This document shows, one piece after another, positions 43,169 through 52,435 of a DNA stretch of 64,000 nt (its first letter is position 1; each line of letters begins with the position of its first letter). A model generated the notes under the pieces. It had not been told where the DNA came from, did no database searches, and was given only the letters and a program-made list of their open reading frames with translations. This DNA comes from Hyphomicrobiales bacterium (GTDB lineage: Bacteria; Pseudomonadota; Alphaproteobacteria; Rhizobiales; Rhizobiaceae), in contig UCIA01000029.1 in NCBI GenBank assembly GCA_900472295.1, positions 28,858 to 92,857 of the forward strand, in the 5' to 3' direction. The position numbers were made by a program, and so were the translations under genes.

Positions 43169-43309
43169 TCCGTATCCTCGCTATCCAAGATTTATCGGAA
43201 ACTGTCTCAACGACCGCCTTACTGGAAAGCCCGTCCGGAGGCCATTACAAAGGCGAATGTTAAATCCGTAACAGTCTCACCGGCCTGTGGCGTCGTACGG
43301 AAACAAAAT

Positions 43310-43323
43310 TGATCCACATCAAG
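43310..43323 (+). promoter_or_regulatory. FNR/FixK-type anaerobox upstream of hemA
   Basis: TTGATCCACATCAA is a perfect TTGAT-N4-ATCAA dyad, the binding site of FNR-family regulators (FixK, FnrN). It lies about 122 bases upstream of the hemA ATG and about 140 from the divergent galE start. Low-oxygen induction of hemA through FixK/FnrN boxes is known in rhizobia. Confidence 0.8.
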
Positions 43324-43445
43324 GGAATAGGCCACGATATGGGATCGTTAGGAACAGTGGCAGGGCGTGGCATTTTGACCAAAATGGCCCGGTGGACGAC
43401 GAATGGGCCAATGATTATGATCCCGCACAAAACTGGGAAGGCGAC

Positions 43446-44723
43446 ATGAACTATCAGCGGTTCTTCGAGGAAGCTATCGACCAGCTCCACGCCGAGCGGC
43501 GCTACCGCGTTTTCGCCGATCTCGAGCGCATTGTTGGAAAGTTTCCGCGCGCGATATGGCGTTCCAACGGCCGCGCCGAGGAAATCACCGTCTGGTGCTC
43601 CAACGACTATCTCGGCATGGGACAGAACCCCGATGTCATCGCCGCGTTCCAGAACGCGGCCGGCAAGATGGGCTCGGGCGCCGGCGGCACCCGTAACATT
43701 TCGGGCACCTCGAACCCGCTGGTCGAGCTGGAAGTGGAACTGGCCGACCTGCACGACAAGGAAGCGGCGCTCGTCTTCACCTCCGGCTTCGTCTCCAACG
43801 AAGCCTCGATCTCGACCATTGCGCGGCTTTTGCCCAATTGCCTGATCATTTCGGACGAGTTGAACCACGCTTCGATGATCGAGGGCGTGCGGCGTTCGGG
43901 CGCCGAAAAGAAGATTTTCCGCCACAATGACGTCGCGCATCTCGAAAGCCTTTTGCAGGCGGCGGGCCGCGAACGCGCCAAGCTGATCGTGTTCGAGAGC
44001 GTCTATTCGATGGACGGCGACATTGCGCCGATCAAGCAGATTGTCGAACTGGCCGAGCGCTACAACGCCATGACCTATATCGACGAGGTCCATGCCGTCG
44101 GCATGTACGGACCGCGTGGCGGCGGCATCACCGAGCGCGAGGGGCTAGCCGACCGCATCGACATCATCGAGGGAACGCTGGCCAAGGCATTTGGCACGCT
44201 GGGCGGCTATATCGCCGGCAACAGCGCCATCATCGACGCGGTGCGCTCCTATGCGCCGGGCTTCATCTTCACCACGGCGCTGCCGCCGGCCGTTGCCGCT
44301 GCCGCCACCACCTCCATCCGCCACCTGAAGCGCTCGCAGGCCGAACGTGACGCGCAGCAGCAGCAGGCGACGCGGACCAAGCAGGTTCTGTCTGCCGCCG
44401 GCCTGCCGGTGATGGAGTCGCCGACGCACATCGTGCCGGTGCTGGTCGGTGACCCCGAACTCTGCAAGATGGCCAGCGACCGCCTGCTCGGCGTGCACGG
44501 CATCTACATCCAGCCGATCAACTACCCGACCGTGCCGCGCGGCACGGAACGGCTGCGCATCACGCCGACGCCGTTCCACACCGATGCGCTGATTGCGGGT
44601 CTGCAGGACGCGCTGGTCGAGACATGGGATGCGCTGGGCATTCCCTACGGCTCCGCCGGACGGCCGGCTGTCGCCAAGAGCGACCGGATTGTTCCGCTGC
44701 TGGTGCCGAAGTCGGGCGGCTGA
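43446..44723 (+). CDS. hemA: 5-aminolevulinate synthase
   Basis: A 425-residue class II PLP enzyme of the alpha-oxoamine synthase family, the Shemin-pathway ALAS used by alphaproteobacteria. It condenses glycine and succinyl-CoA to start heme and corrin synthesis. Signatures: MNYQRFFEEAIDQLHAERRYR, CSNDYLGMGQNP, GTRNISGTSN, SDELNHASMIEG, FESVYSMDGDIAP, the PLP-binding YIDEVHAVGMYGPRG and the Lys in GTLAKAFGTLGGYIAG. The ATG at 43446 has GGAAGG upstream; the longer frame would pass the FixK box. The Lys- and Pro-rich tail is ordinary for rhizobia. Confidence 0.97.
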   Translation: MNYQRFFEEAIDQLHAERRYRVFADLERIVGKFPRAIWRSNGRAEEITVWCSNDYLGMGQNPDVIAAFQNAAGKMGSGAGGTRNISGTSNPLVELEVELADLHDKEAALVFTSGFVSNEASISTIARLLPNCLIISDELNHASMIEGVRRSGAEKKIFRHNDVAHLESLLQAAGRERAKLIVFESVYSMDGDIAPIKQIVELAERYNAMTYIDEVHAVGMYGPRGGGITEREGLADRIDIIEGTLAKAFGTLGGYIAGNSAIIDAVRSYAPGFIFTTALPPAVAAAATTSIRHLKRSQAERDAQQQQATRTKQVLSAAGLPVMESPTHIVPVLVGDPELCKMASDRLLGVHGIYIQPINYPTVPRGTERLRITPTPFHTDALIAGLQDALVETWDALGIPYGSAGRPAVAKSDRIVPLLVPKSGG

Positions 44724-44741
44724 AGCCGCCGCCCGTTTACC

Positions 44742-45908
44742 TCAAACAGTCTTCATCCACCTTGCCAGGCGATGCGCGGCTTCCTCGAGCTGATCGAGGC
44801 GGCGGTGGAAGCACAGGCGCAAAAACGCCTCTCCGCCGGGACCGAAGGCAGTGCCCGGCGCCAGGCCGACATTGGCCTTGTCGACAATGTCGAAAGCGGC
44901 CCGGCGCGAATCGGTGATGCCGTCTACCGTGAAGAACAAATAGAACGCGCCTTGCGGCACGGTGAAGCGCGCCTTGCCGGTGGCGCCGAGAATGTCGCAG
45001 ACCAGGTCGCGCGCCGCGCGTGCCCGCTCCACCTGCTCGACGATGAAGGCATCGCCGTGGTCGAGGGCGGCAACCGCCCCGCGCTGCATGAACTGGGCAA
45101 CGCCTGAGGTCGAATACTGGATCAGGTTTTCGAACACCTGCTGCAGCTCGGGATGGGTCTTGATCCAGCCGACGCGCCAGCCGGTCATCGCCCAGTTCTT
45201 GGAAAAGGAGTTGACGAACAGGATGCGGTCTTCGGGTTTTGCGATGTCGAGGAAAGACGGCGCGCGGCCATGGCCGTAGTGGAACAGCGCATAAATCTCG
45301 TCGGCGATGATCCACAGGCCCTTTTCGCGGGCGAGGTTCAGGATCGCCTGCAGCGTTTCCCTGTCGGCGGTCCAGCCGGTCGGGTTGGACGGCGTGTTGA
45401 CGAACAGCGCCTTGGTGCGGGGTGTGACCGCGGCTGCGATCTTGTCGACATCGCAGGACCAGCCATTGCCGGACTGGTCGAGCGTGACCGCGACCGGGAC
45501 AGCGCCGGAAACACCGGCGGCAGCGGCGAAATTCGGCCAGGCAGGCGAGAGATAAACGACCTCGTCGCCACTGCCGGCAACGGCGGCGAGCGCCAGCTGG
45601 ATGGCGTGCATGCCGGAACCGGTGGCGATGAATTCCTCTTCGGCGAAGGTTTTGCCGAAATGCCTGGCATAGTAGCGCGACAGCGCTTGCCTGAGTTCGG
45701 GGATGCCCTTCTGCCAGGTGTAGAAGGTCTCGCCATTGGCCAGCCCCCGCGCGGCAGCTTCGGAGATGAAGGCAGGCGTCGGCAAATCGCCTTCGCCGGC
45801 CCAGAGCGGGATCATGCCCTCGCGCGTACGGCCGTAATTGACGACGGCGACAATGCCGCTTTCGGGTGCGGCCACGGCTTCGGCGCGCAAGCTATCGATC
45901 AGGGTCAT
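44742..45908 (-). CDS. Pyridoxal-phosphate-dependent aminotransferase (class I/II)
   Basis: A 388-residue fold-type I aminotransferase. LWAGEGDLPTPAFISEAA, YTWQKGIPELRQAL, FVNTPSNPTGW, IADEIYALFHYG, the PLP Lys in SFSKNWAMTGWRVGW and the carboxy-terminal LRLCFHRR (substrate Arg) are visible. It belongs to the aspartate/aromatic-like AspC branch; the amino donor cannot be fixed. The ATG at 45908 is taken because the in-frame extension to 45995 is encoded by the mscL terminator region. Confidence 0.92.
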   Translation of the reverse strand: MTLIDSLRAEAVAAPESGIVAVVNYGRTREGMIPLWAGEGDLPTPAFISEAAARGLANGETFYTWQKGIPELRQALSRYYARHFGKTFAEEEFIATGSGMHAIQLALAAVAGSGDEVVYLSPAWPNFAAAAGVSGAVPVAVTLDQSGNGWSCDVDKIAAAVTPRTKALFVNTPSNPTGWTADRETLQAILNLAREKGLWIIADEIYALFHYGHGRAPSFLDIAKPEDRILFVNSFSKNWAMTGWRVGWIKTHPELQQVFENLIQYSTSGVAQFMQRGAVAALDHGDAFIVEQVERARAARDLVCDILGATGKARFTVPQGAFYLFFTVDGITDSRRAAFDIVDKANVGLAPGTAFGPGGEAFLRLCFHRRLDQLEEAAHRLARWMKTV

Positions 45909-45958
45909 GGACAGATCCGTTGATATTGAGCCCGTGCTCTTAGCAGATGCCAAAACAG

Positions 45959-45990
45959 AAAACCCCGGCCGCGAACGACCGGGGTTTTGG
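45959..45990 (-). terminator. Intrinsic terminator of mscL
   Basis: AAAACCCCGG and CCGGGGTTTT (45959-45968 and 45979-45988) form a 10-base-pair stem with A/T flanks. It lies 20 bases after the mscL stop and before the aminotransferase start, separating the two. Confidence 0.88.
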
Positions 45991-46010
45991 TCCAAGGACC
46001 TGACTCGGCG

Positions 46011-46430
46011 CTATTTCCTGGCGAGAAGATCGCGAATTTCGGTGAGCAGTGCGACGTCAGCCGGCGGCGGGGCAGCTGGTGCTGCCGGCTTCTCGCGCTC
46101 AAGCCGCTTGCGCATGTTATTCACGGCCTTGACCATCAGGAAGATGATGAAAGCCAGGATGACGAAATTCAGCGCCACGGTGATGAAGTTTCCGTAGGCG
46201 AACACAGCGCCTTCCTTCCGTGCGTCGACAAGGTTGGTAGAATGCACGCTGGATGACAGGGCGAAGAAGTAGTTCGAAAAATCGACACCACCAAGGGCGC
46301 CGATGAAAGGCATGATGATGTCGTTGACAAGGGAATCGACGATCTTGCCGAAGGCAGCGCCGATTATGACGCCGACGGCCAAGTCCATCACATTGCCCTT
46401 GGAAATGAATTCCTGGAATTCTTTCAGCAT
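46011..46430 (-). CDS. mscL: Large-conductance mechanosensitive channel
   Basis: A 139-residue MscL: MLKEFQEFISKGNVMDLAVGVIIGAAFGKIVDSLVNDIIMP is the classic first half, with the gate helix and S1. A second membrane helix (NFITVALNFVILAFIIFLMVKAVN) follows a short periplasmic loop, then a Pro/Ala-rich linker and the carboxy-terminal helix DVALLTEIRDLLA. It releases osmolytes on hypo-osmotic shock. The ATG at 46430 follows GGAGGGTCGA. Confidence 0.97.
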   Translation of the reverse strand: MLKEFQEFISKGNVMDLAVGVIIGAAFGKIVDSLVNDIIMPFIGALGGVDFSNYFFALSSSVHSTNLVDARKEGAVFAYGNFITVALNFVILAFIIFLMVKAVNNMRKRLEREKPAAPAAPPPADVALLTEIRDLLARK

Positions 46431-46681
46431 TCGACCCTCCTTGTCATGGCAGGCCGCGCTGCCGCCGTCCTTCGGCGCCGGCCCGCGCATACCATAACAA
46501 AAACCTGCGGTTGCAACAGAAGCAAAAGGCGGAAAACACCGCTTTCTCCTTACCTTAGGTCACGGGCTCGACAGGCGGCGCGTCTCCACCATGCGCCGAA
46601 AGCCGCGATGGACTTGACCTTAGAGCTGTGATTGCCTCTGGGCAGGCCGGGTGGGTACCGGCCAGGGAGGACTTTCGGGCC

Positions 46682-49600
46682 GTGCAGGGCTGGTTCATCG
46701 TCATCATTGCCGTCGCCTATGTGACGCTGCTGTTCGTCATCGCCAGCCTCGGCGATCGGCGGTCGACGGCGTCGGGACCCGGCCACGCCCGGCCCTTCAT
46801 CTATGCGCTCAGCCTCGCCATCTACTGCACCTCCTGGACCTTCTTCGGCTCGGTCGGCCTGTCCTCCGAGCGCGGCCTCGAATTTCTCGGCATCTATACC
46901 GGCCCGGTGCTGGTGTTCGTGTTCGGCTTTCCGCTGCTCAACCGCATCGTGCGGCTGGCCAAGAGCGAGAAGATCACCTCGATCGCCGACTTCCTCGGCG
47001 CCCGCTACGGCAAGAGCTTTGCCGTCTCGGCGATCGCCACGCTAATCGCCACCATCGGCGCGGTGCCCTACATCGCGCTGCAGCTGAAGGCGATTTCCGG
47101 CTCGGTCGGCTTGATGGTCGAGCACTATACGGGATCGCCGCCTTCCTTCGATCCGTTCGTCAGCGACATCTCGCTGGTCGTGGCCATGCTCTTGGCGCTG
47201 TTTGCGGTGCTGTTCGGCACCCGCCATGCGGACGCCACCGAGCATCAGGACGGGCTGGTGCTGGCGGTGGCGGTGGAAACCGTGGTCAAGCTCGCCGCCT
47301 TCCTGGCAATCGGCCTGATGGTCACCTTCCTGACCTTCGGTGGCCCGGGCGACATGATCGACAAGCTCGCCGCGAACAGCCAGGTGCGGCAAGCCATGGG
47401 CTACAACACCTCGCTCGCCACCTGGCTGGTGCTGACCTGCCTAAGCGGCTTTGCCATCATCATGCTGCCGCGCCAGTTCTACGTCACCATCGTCGAGAAC
47501 CGCGGCGAGGCCGAACTGCGCACCGCGACCTGGGTGTTTCCGCTCTATCTCGTGGCGATCAACCTGTTCGTGCTGCCGATCGCCTTTGCCGGCCTGTCGC
47601 TGGTCGGCACCAGGACAAGCAGCGACCTCTACGTGCTGGCGCTGCCGCTGTTTGGCGGCCACGACGTGCTGGCCATGGCGGCCTTCATCGGCGGCCTGTC
47701 GGCGGCGACCGCCATGGTGATCGTCGAAAGCGTGGCGCTGTCGATCATGATCTCCAACGATCTCATCATCCCGCTGTTCGTGCGCCGCCTGCTCAAGACC
47801 ACGACCTCGGAGAATGAGGACTGGTCGACGCTGATCCTCAATGTGCGGCGCGGCGCCATCTTCATCCTTTTGTTCATCGCCTTCCTCTACTACCGCGAGA
47901 GCACCAACTCGGCGCGGCTGTCGTCGATCGGGCTGATGTCGTTCGCAGCCATCGCCCAGTTCGCGCCGGCGCTGATCGGCGGGCTGATCTGGCGCGGCGC
48001 CAATGGCCGGGGCGCGGCTCTCGGCATGGTCGCCGGCATCCTGGTCTGGGGCTACACGCTGCTGTTGCCTTCGCTCTCGGCAGCCGATGCGGACATTGTC
48101 ACTCAAGGGTTGTTCGGCTTCGAGGCGCTGCGGCCGCAGGCTTTGTTCGGCACCGTCGCCGAGCCGTTGAACCACGGCGTGCTGTGGAGCCTGTCCGTCA
48201 ACACGCTGTTTTTCGTGCTTGGCTCGCTGTCGCGCGCGTCGGTGCCGCTGGAACGCATCCAGGCGTCGATCTTCGTGCCGCGCGAGTCCAGCCCGATGCC
48301 CAGCCTGCGCCGCTTTCGCACCGCCATCACCGTCAACGTGCTGAAGGACACCATATCGCGTTATCTCGGCGTCGAGCGCACCGAGCGCTCCTTCCAGTCC
48401 TTCGAGAAAAGCACCGGCGTCTCGTTGCACGGCAATGAGCAGGCCAGCATGGACGTCATCCGTTTCTCCGAGCAGTTGCTGGCAAGCGCGGTCGGTTCAT
48501 CGTCGGCGCGGCTGATCCTGTCGCTTTTGTTTCGCCGCAACGACCGCGAATCCAAGGACGCCTTCCGCCTGCTCGACGACGCCACCGAAGCGCTGCAGCA
48601 CAATCGCGACCTGCTGCAGATCGCGCTCGACCAGATGGAACAAGGCATCACCGTCTTCGACCGCGATTTCCGCCTGATTTGCTGGAACAGACAATATCGC
48701 GCGCTGTTCGACCTGCCCGACGAGATGGGCCAGGTCGGCGTCTCGCTTGACCGCATCCTGCGCCACCTCGCCGAACGCGGCGACATCCCCGCCGACCAGC
48801 GTGTGGCGATGCTCAACCGTCTCACCAGTTTCGTCAGCCCGTGGCAGATGGAACTGAAGACCAGCGGCCGCATCCTGGAACTGCGCTCCAACCCGATGCC
48901 GGATGGCGGCATCGTTGCCACCTATGCCGACATTTCGGGACGCGTCGAACAGGATCTGGCGCTGAAGCGCGCTAATGAATCGCTGGAGCAGCGGGTCAAG
49001 ACACGCACAGTCGAACTGACGCGCGTCAATGAGGAGCTGGCGCAGGCGCAGATGCTGGCCGAGGAGGCTAATCTCGGCAAGACGCGCTTCCTCGCCGCCG
49101 CCGGCCACGACATTTTGCAGCCGCTGAACGCCGCCCGTCTCTACTGCTCGTCGCTGATCGAAAAGGCCGGCAAGGGGCCGGCCGGCAAGGCCGCGGTCAA
49201 CATCGAATCCTCGCTGGAATCGGTCGAAACCATTCTGGGCGCCGTGCTCGACATTTCGCGCCTCGACGCCGGGGCGATGAAGCCCGACGACAGCGCCTTC
49301 CGCCTCGACGGGCTGCTGCGCCAGATCGGCAATGATTTTCAGCCGCTGGCCGCCGAAAAGAAACTCGAGCTGACGATCATGGCCTCGTCGCTCAGCGTCA
49401 TGACGGACCGCAATCTCTTACGCCGGCTGATCCAGAACCTGGTCTCCAACGCCATCAAATACACGCGCCATGGCCGCATCCTGGTCGGCGTGCGGCGACG
49501 CGGCGAGCTCGCCGAAATCCAGGTGATCGACACCGGCATCGGCATTGCCGGCGACAAGCTGAACACGGTCTTCAACGAGTTCACCCGGCTCGACGAAGGC

Positions 49601-50170
49601 GTGCGCGAGGCCGAAGGTCTCGGCCTTGGCCTGTCCATCGTCGACCGCATCGCGCGCGTCCTGCGGCTTGAAATCCGGATCTTTTCCAACCTCGGCAAAG
49701 GCACGCGCTTTTCCGTCATTATGCCGATTGCGGCCGTTGAGGCGCCCCGGCAACAGGTCGAGCCCAAGGCCACGCCTCGCACGGCGAACTCGCTGGCCGG
49801 CCTACGCGTCATGTGCATCGACAACGACCCCCGCATCCTCGACGGCATGCGGCTCTTGCTCGAAGGCTGGGGCTGCAGCGTCGGCACGTTTTCCGGTTCG
49901 GAAGATTTTGGCAGAGCCGACATCCATCGCCCCGACATCGTGCTTGCCGACTATCATCTCGACGGCAGGAGCGGCCTCGATATGATTGCCAGGCTGCGAG
50001 ACATCCACGGCCGCGACCTGCCCGCCGTGCTGGTCACCGCCGACCGCTCTACCGAGGTCCGCGCCGCCGCCGCCGCGCTGGACGTGCCGGTGATCAACAA
50101 GCCGCTGAAGCCGGCCGTGCTGCGCTCGATGATATCAAGGGTCAGGCCGCTGGTATCGGCGGCGGAGTAG
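46682..50170 (+). CDS. Solute-symporter/histidine kinase/receiver hybrid (CrbS-type)
   Basis: About 1162 residues. The amino half is a sodium/solute symporter (SSF) domain with about 13 membrane helices, including TSWTFFGSVGLSSERGLEF and RLAKSEKITSIADFLGARYGKSF. A PAS-like region with EQGITVFDRDFRLICWNRQY follows, then the kinase: H-box AGHDILQPLNAARLYCSSL (His near residue 808), N-box IQNLVSNAIKYT, DTGIGIAG and GLGLGLSIVDRIA. A carboxy-terminal receiver has its Asp near 1090 in LADYHLDGRSG. CrbS/MxtR-type kinases control acetate use through a LuxR-type partner; such a regulator lies at 51.6-52.3 kb. The GTG at 46682 is chosen because AGGGAGG precedes it; a GTG at 46628 also opens the frame. 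Confidence 0.9.
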   Translation: MQGWFIVIIAVAYVTLLFVIASLGDRRSTASGPGHARPFIYALSLAIYCTSWTFFGSVGLSSERGLEFLGIYTGPVLVFVFGFPLLNRIVRLAKSEKITSIADFLGARYGKSFAVSAIATLIATIGAVPYIALQLKAISGSVGLMVEHYTGSPPSFDPFVSDISLVVAMLLALFAVLFGTRHADATEHQDGLVLAVAVETVVKLAAFLAIGLMVTFLTFGGPGDMIDKLAANSQVRQAMGYNTSLATWLVLTCLSGFAIIMLPRQFYVTIVENRGEAELRTATWVFPLYLVAINLFVLPIAFAGLSLVGTRTSSDLYVLALPLFGGHDVLAMAAFIGGLSAATAMVIVESVALSIMISNDLIIPLFVRRLLKTTTSENEDWSTLILNVRRGAIFILLFIAFLYYRESTNSARLSSIGLMSFAAIAQFAPALIGGLIWRGANGRGAALGMVAGILVWGYTLLLPSLSAADADIVTQGLFGFEALRPQALFGTVAEPLNHGVLWSLSVNTLFFVLGSLSRASVPLERIQASIFVPRESSPMPSLRRFRTAITVNVLKDTISRYLGVERTERSFQSFEKSTGVSLHGNEQASMDVIRFSEQLLASAVGSSSARLILSLLFRRNDRESKDAFRLLDDATEALQHNRDLLQIALDQMEQGITVFDRDFRLICWNRQYRALFDLPDEMGQVGVSLDRILRHLAERGDIPADQRVAMLNRLTSFVSPWQMELKTSGRILELRSNPMPDGGIVATYADISGRVEQDLALKRANESLEQRVKTRTVELTRVNEELAQAQMLAEEANLGKTRFLAAAGHDILQPLNAARLYCSSLIEKAGKGPAGKAAVNIESSLESVETILGAVLDISRLDAGAMKPDDSAFRLDGLLRQIGNDFQPLAAEKKLELTIMASSLSVMTDRNLLRRLIQNLVSNAIKYTRHGRILVGVRRRGELAEIQVIDTGIGIAGDKLNTVFNEFTRLDEGVREAEGLGLGLSIVDRIARVLRLEIRIFSNLGKGTRFSVIMPIAAVEAPRQQVEPKATPRTANSLAGLRVMCIDNDPRILDGMRLLLEGWGCSVGTFSGSEDFGRADIHRPDIVLADYHLDGRSGLDMIARLRDIHGRDLPAVLVTADRSTEVRAAAAALDVPVINKPLKPAVLRSMISRVRPLVSAAE

Positions 50171-50200
50171 GCCCTCCGACTTAAGGGCTATGTGCCTGTC

Positions 50201-50833
50201 TCAGCGATGTCCAAGGCTTGTGAGGTAGGCGCAGAACATATCGGCCATGGCATCGGCGTAGGCCTCGATCTCCGCGTCGGTTCGCGGGCTGCCTGAAAAG
50301 TCCTTTCCCACAGAACTCAGCGTCGCGCCGATCAGGCCACCGGTCAGTGCGCGGATGGCTTCCGGGACTTCAGGCAAGGCTTCACGCAGGAAGCTCTGGA
50401 TCGTGCGCTCGCCGGCGTCCCTCGCCTCATGCGCCTCGGGTGCGTCTCGATAGAGCGGGGCGGCGTCATTGAGCGCCACGCGCACGGCAGCCTCCTCGCA
50501 CTCCGAGCGGATGAAGGCGTGGACCAGACTGCGCAGCCGTTCGAGCGGCGGCCGCTCGCTGTCCTCGAGTATGGTGCGCAGCAGGCCGCCCGTCTGCTGC
50601 CACTCATCGCTTTGCAGCCGGAACAGCAGGGCGGCCTTGTTGGGGAAATACTGGTAAAGCGAGCCGACGCTGACGCCGGCCCTTTCGGCGACCCGCGTGG
50701 TGGTGAAACGCTGCGCGCCTTCACTCGCCAGAACCTGAACAGCAGCCTCCAAAATCGCCGAAATGAGCTCGACCGCGCGCGCCTGCTTGGGCTGTTTTCG
50801 CGAGGAAATAGAATGAGTTGGACGGTCGGTCAT
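50201..50833 (-). CDS. TetR-family transcriptional regulator
   Basis: A 210-residue TetR regulator. The helix-turn-helix reads ILEAAVQVLASEGAQRFTTTRVAERAGVSVGSLYQYFPNKAALLFRL, very typical. The ligand-binding part ends with a TetR_C-like helix EIEAYADAMADMFCAYLTSLG. It is divergent from the O-methyltransferase gene with about 95 bases between starts, so it probably controls that gene and itself. The in-frame extension upstream of the ATG at 50833 overlaps the promoter and is rejected. Confidence 0.92.
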   Translation of the reverse strand: MTDRPTHSISSRKQPKQARAVELISAILEAAVQVLASEGAQRFTTTRVAERAGVSVGSLYQYFPNKAALLFRLQSDEWQQTGGLLRTILEDSERPPLERLRSLVHAFIRSECEEAAVRVALNDAAPLYRDAPEAHEARDAGERTIQSFLREALPEVPEAIRALTGGLIGATLSSVGKDFSGSPRTDAEIEAYADAMADMFCAYLTSLGHR

Positions 50834-50927
50834 GGTGCTGTCCGGCAATGCGAATTGGAAACCTGAAGGATTATTCGTATTTTCAGCCCGACACAAGAAC
50901 GCAGTCCATTTCGACAGGAGACCTTTC

Positions 50928-51584
50928 ATGACCACGCTCACAAACGCCCCGCTGGCACCGCTGCTCGCCCGCCTGTTCAAGGAGGCCGAAGCGGCGACGA
51001 GCCCCGCAGCGGCCGGGCTCTCTCAGGACGAGAGGGCACGTATGCTCAATAGCAAGACCGAATATGTCGATTTCTACGGGCGGCTGAAGGACCTCTGGCT
51101 CGCGGTTTCGCCGGAGACCGGCACGCTGCTCTACATGCTGGCGCGCAGCAGCGGCGCCCGCGTCATCATCGAATTCGGCACCTCGTTCGGCATCTCGACG
51201 CTCTATTTGGCCGCGGCACTCAGGGACAATGGCGGCGGCCGTCTGATCACCACCGAGTTCGAACCGTCCAAGGTGATGCGGGCCAAGGCCAATCTGACGG
51301 AGGGTGGCCTCATCGACCTGGTGGACGTCCGCGAGGGCGATGCGCTGCAGACGCTGAGCGCCGATCTCCCCGAAACGATCGACCTCCTCCTGCTCGACGG
51401 CGCCAAGGCGATCTACCCGGAGATATTGAGCCTGGTCGAGAGCCGCCTGCGGCCCGGCGCGCTGGTGATCGCCGACAATGCTGATTTCAGCCCTGAATAT
51501 CTGGAGCGCGTACGCTCCCCGGCATCGGGCTACATATCGACGCCGTTCGGCGACGACGTCGAACTGTCGGTGAAGTTAAGCTAA
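50928..51584 (+). CDS. O-methyltransferase (SAM-dependent, class I)
   Basis: A 218-residue Rossmann-fold methyltransferase of the catechol/caffeoyl-CoA O-methyltransferase group. VIIEFGTSFGISTLYLAAAL is the SAM loop; LITTEFEPSKVMRAKANL gives the acidic ribose contact; LLLLDGAKAIYPEILSLVESRLRPGALVIADN provides the metal-Asp and Asp-Asn region. ACAGGAG stands before the ATG at 50928. The acceptor is unknown. Divergent control by the adjacent TetR regulator is likely and suggests a response to a small aromatic or toxic compound. Confidence 0.88.
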   Translation: MTTLTNAPLAPLLARLFKEAEAATSPAAAGLSQDERARMLNSKTEYVDFYGRLKDLWLAVSPETGTLLYMLARSSGARVIIEFGTSFGISTLYLAAALRDNGGGRLITTEFEPSKVMRAKANLTEGGLIDLVDVREGDALQTLSADLPETIDLLLLDGAKAIYPEILSLVESRLRPGALVIADNADFSPEYLERVRSPASGYISTPFGDDVELSVKLS

Positions 51585-51639
51585 GGCGGTCGGCGGACTG
51601 CTTGGCCGCGTCAGAACAAAACTGAGCGCCCCCGGGCGC

Positions 51640-52299
51640 TCAGTTCACCGGCTGCAGCGGATCGCTGCCGATCTTGGACAGCTGGATCACCGCCTGGGTG
51701 CGGCTGTCGACACCGAGCTTTTGCAGGATGGCCGAGACATGCGCCTTGACCGTCGCTTCGGAGACGCTGAGCTCATAGGCGATCTGCTTGTTGAGCAGGC
51801 CTTCGGCCAGCATGCCGAGCACGCGCGTTTGCTGCGGCGTCAGCGCCTGCAGCCGTTTGATCAGGTCCGATATCTCGGGGTCGCGCTCGACGCCGAGATC
51901 GATGCCGACGGGTGCGGCGATGTCGCCGGCAAGAACCGTCTGCACGGCTGAGCGGATCTCGTCCATGCTGGCCGATTTGGAGATGAAGCCCGAAGCGCCG
52001 AGATCGAGCGCACGCCTTATCGTCACCGGGTCGTCATGCGCCGACACCACCACCAGCGGCACCGCCGGGTGGATGCCGCGCAGCGAGATCAGGCCGGACA
52101 GGCCGCTGGCGCCCGGCATCGACAGGTCGAGCAGCACCAGGTCGACATCCTCATTGGCCACGACCAGCGCCTTGGCGCTCTCGAAATCGCCGGCCTCGTG
52201 AATGGCGGCGACATCGCCAACGCCGGCAAGCGCCTCTTTCAAGGCACCGCGGAACAGCGGATGGTCGTCGGCGATGACGAACGTGTAACCCGACGGCAA
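51640..52299 (-). CDS. LuxR/NarL-type response regulator (CrbR-type)
   Basis: A 219-residue response regulator. The receiver has phospho-acceptor D58 in VLLDLSMPGASG, with DD at 11-12 and the Lys in GFISKSAS. The carboxy-terminal LuxR helix-turn-helix reads LTPQQTRVLGMLAEGLLNKQIAYELSVSEATVKAHVSAILQKLGV. The start is a TTG at 52299 with GGGAGGA 5 bases before it. It most likely works with the CrbS-type hybrid kinase 1.5 kb away, as CrbR/ErdR proteins do in control of acetyl-CoA synthetase, although a TetR/methyltransferase pair lies between them. Confidence 0.88.
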   Translation of the reverse strand: MPSGYTFVIADDHPLFRGALKEALAGVGDVAAIHEAGDFESAKALVVANEDVDLVLLDLSMPGASGLSGLISLRGIHPAVPLVVVSAHDDPVTIRRALDLGASGFISKSASMDEIRSAVQTVLAGDIAAPVGIDLGVERDPEISDLIKRLQALTPQQTRVLGMLAEGLLNKQIAYELSVSEATVKAHVSAILQKLGVDSRTQAVIQLSKIGSDPLQPVN

Positions 52300-52435
52300 A
52301 TATTCCTCCCCAAATCCCGTTGTCGCCCAAACTTCGTTACCGATTGTCGGCTTTTGCGGGACGGACGATTATGCGGCGAAGCGTTTTGTTTTCAAGCGGC
52401 AATGGCCGGACGGGGAACTTTCCCGCCCGGGCAAT

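Noticed and set aside
50834..50927. TetR operator CTGAA-N14-TTCAG in the TetR/methyltransferase gap
   Set aside because: The half sites are only 5 bases and could arise by chance; not strong enough to list as a feature.
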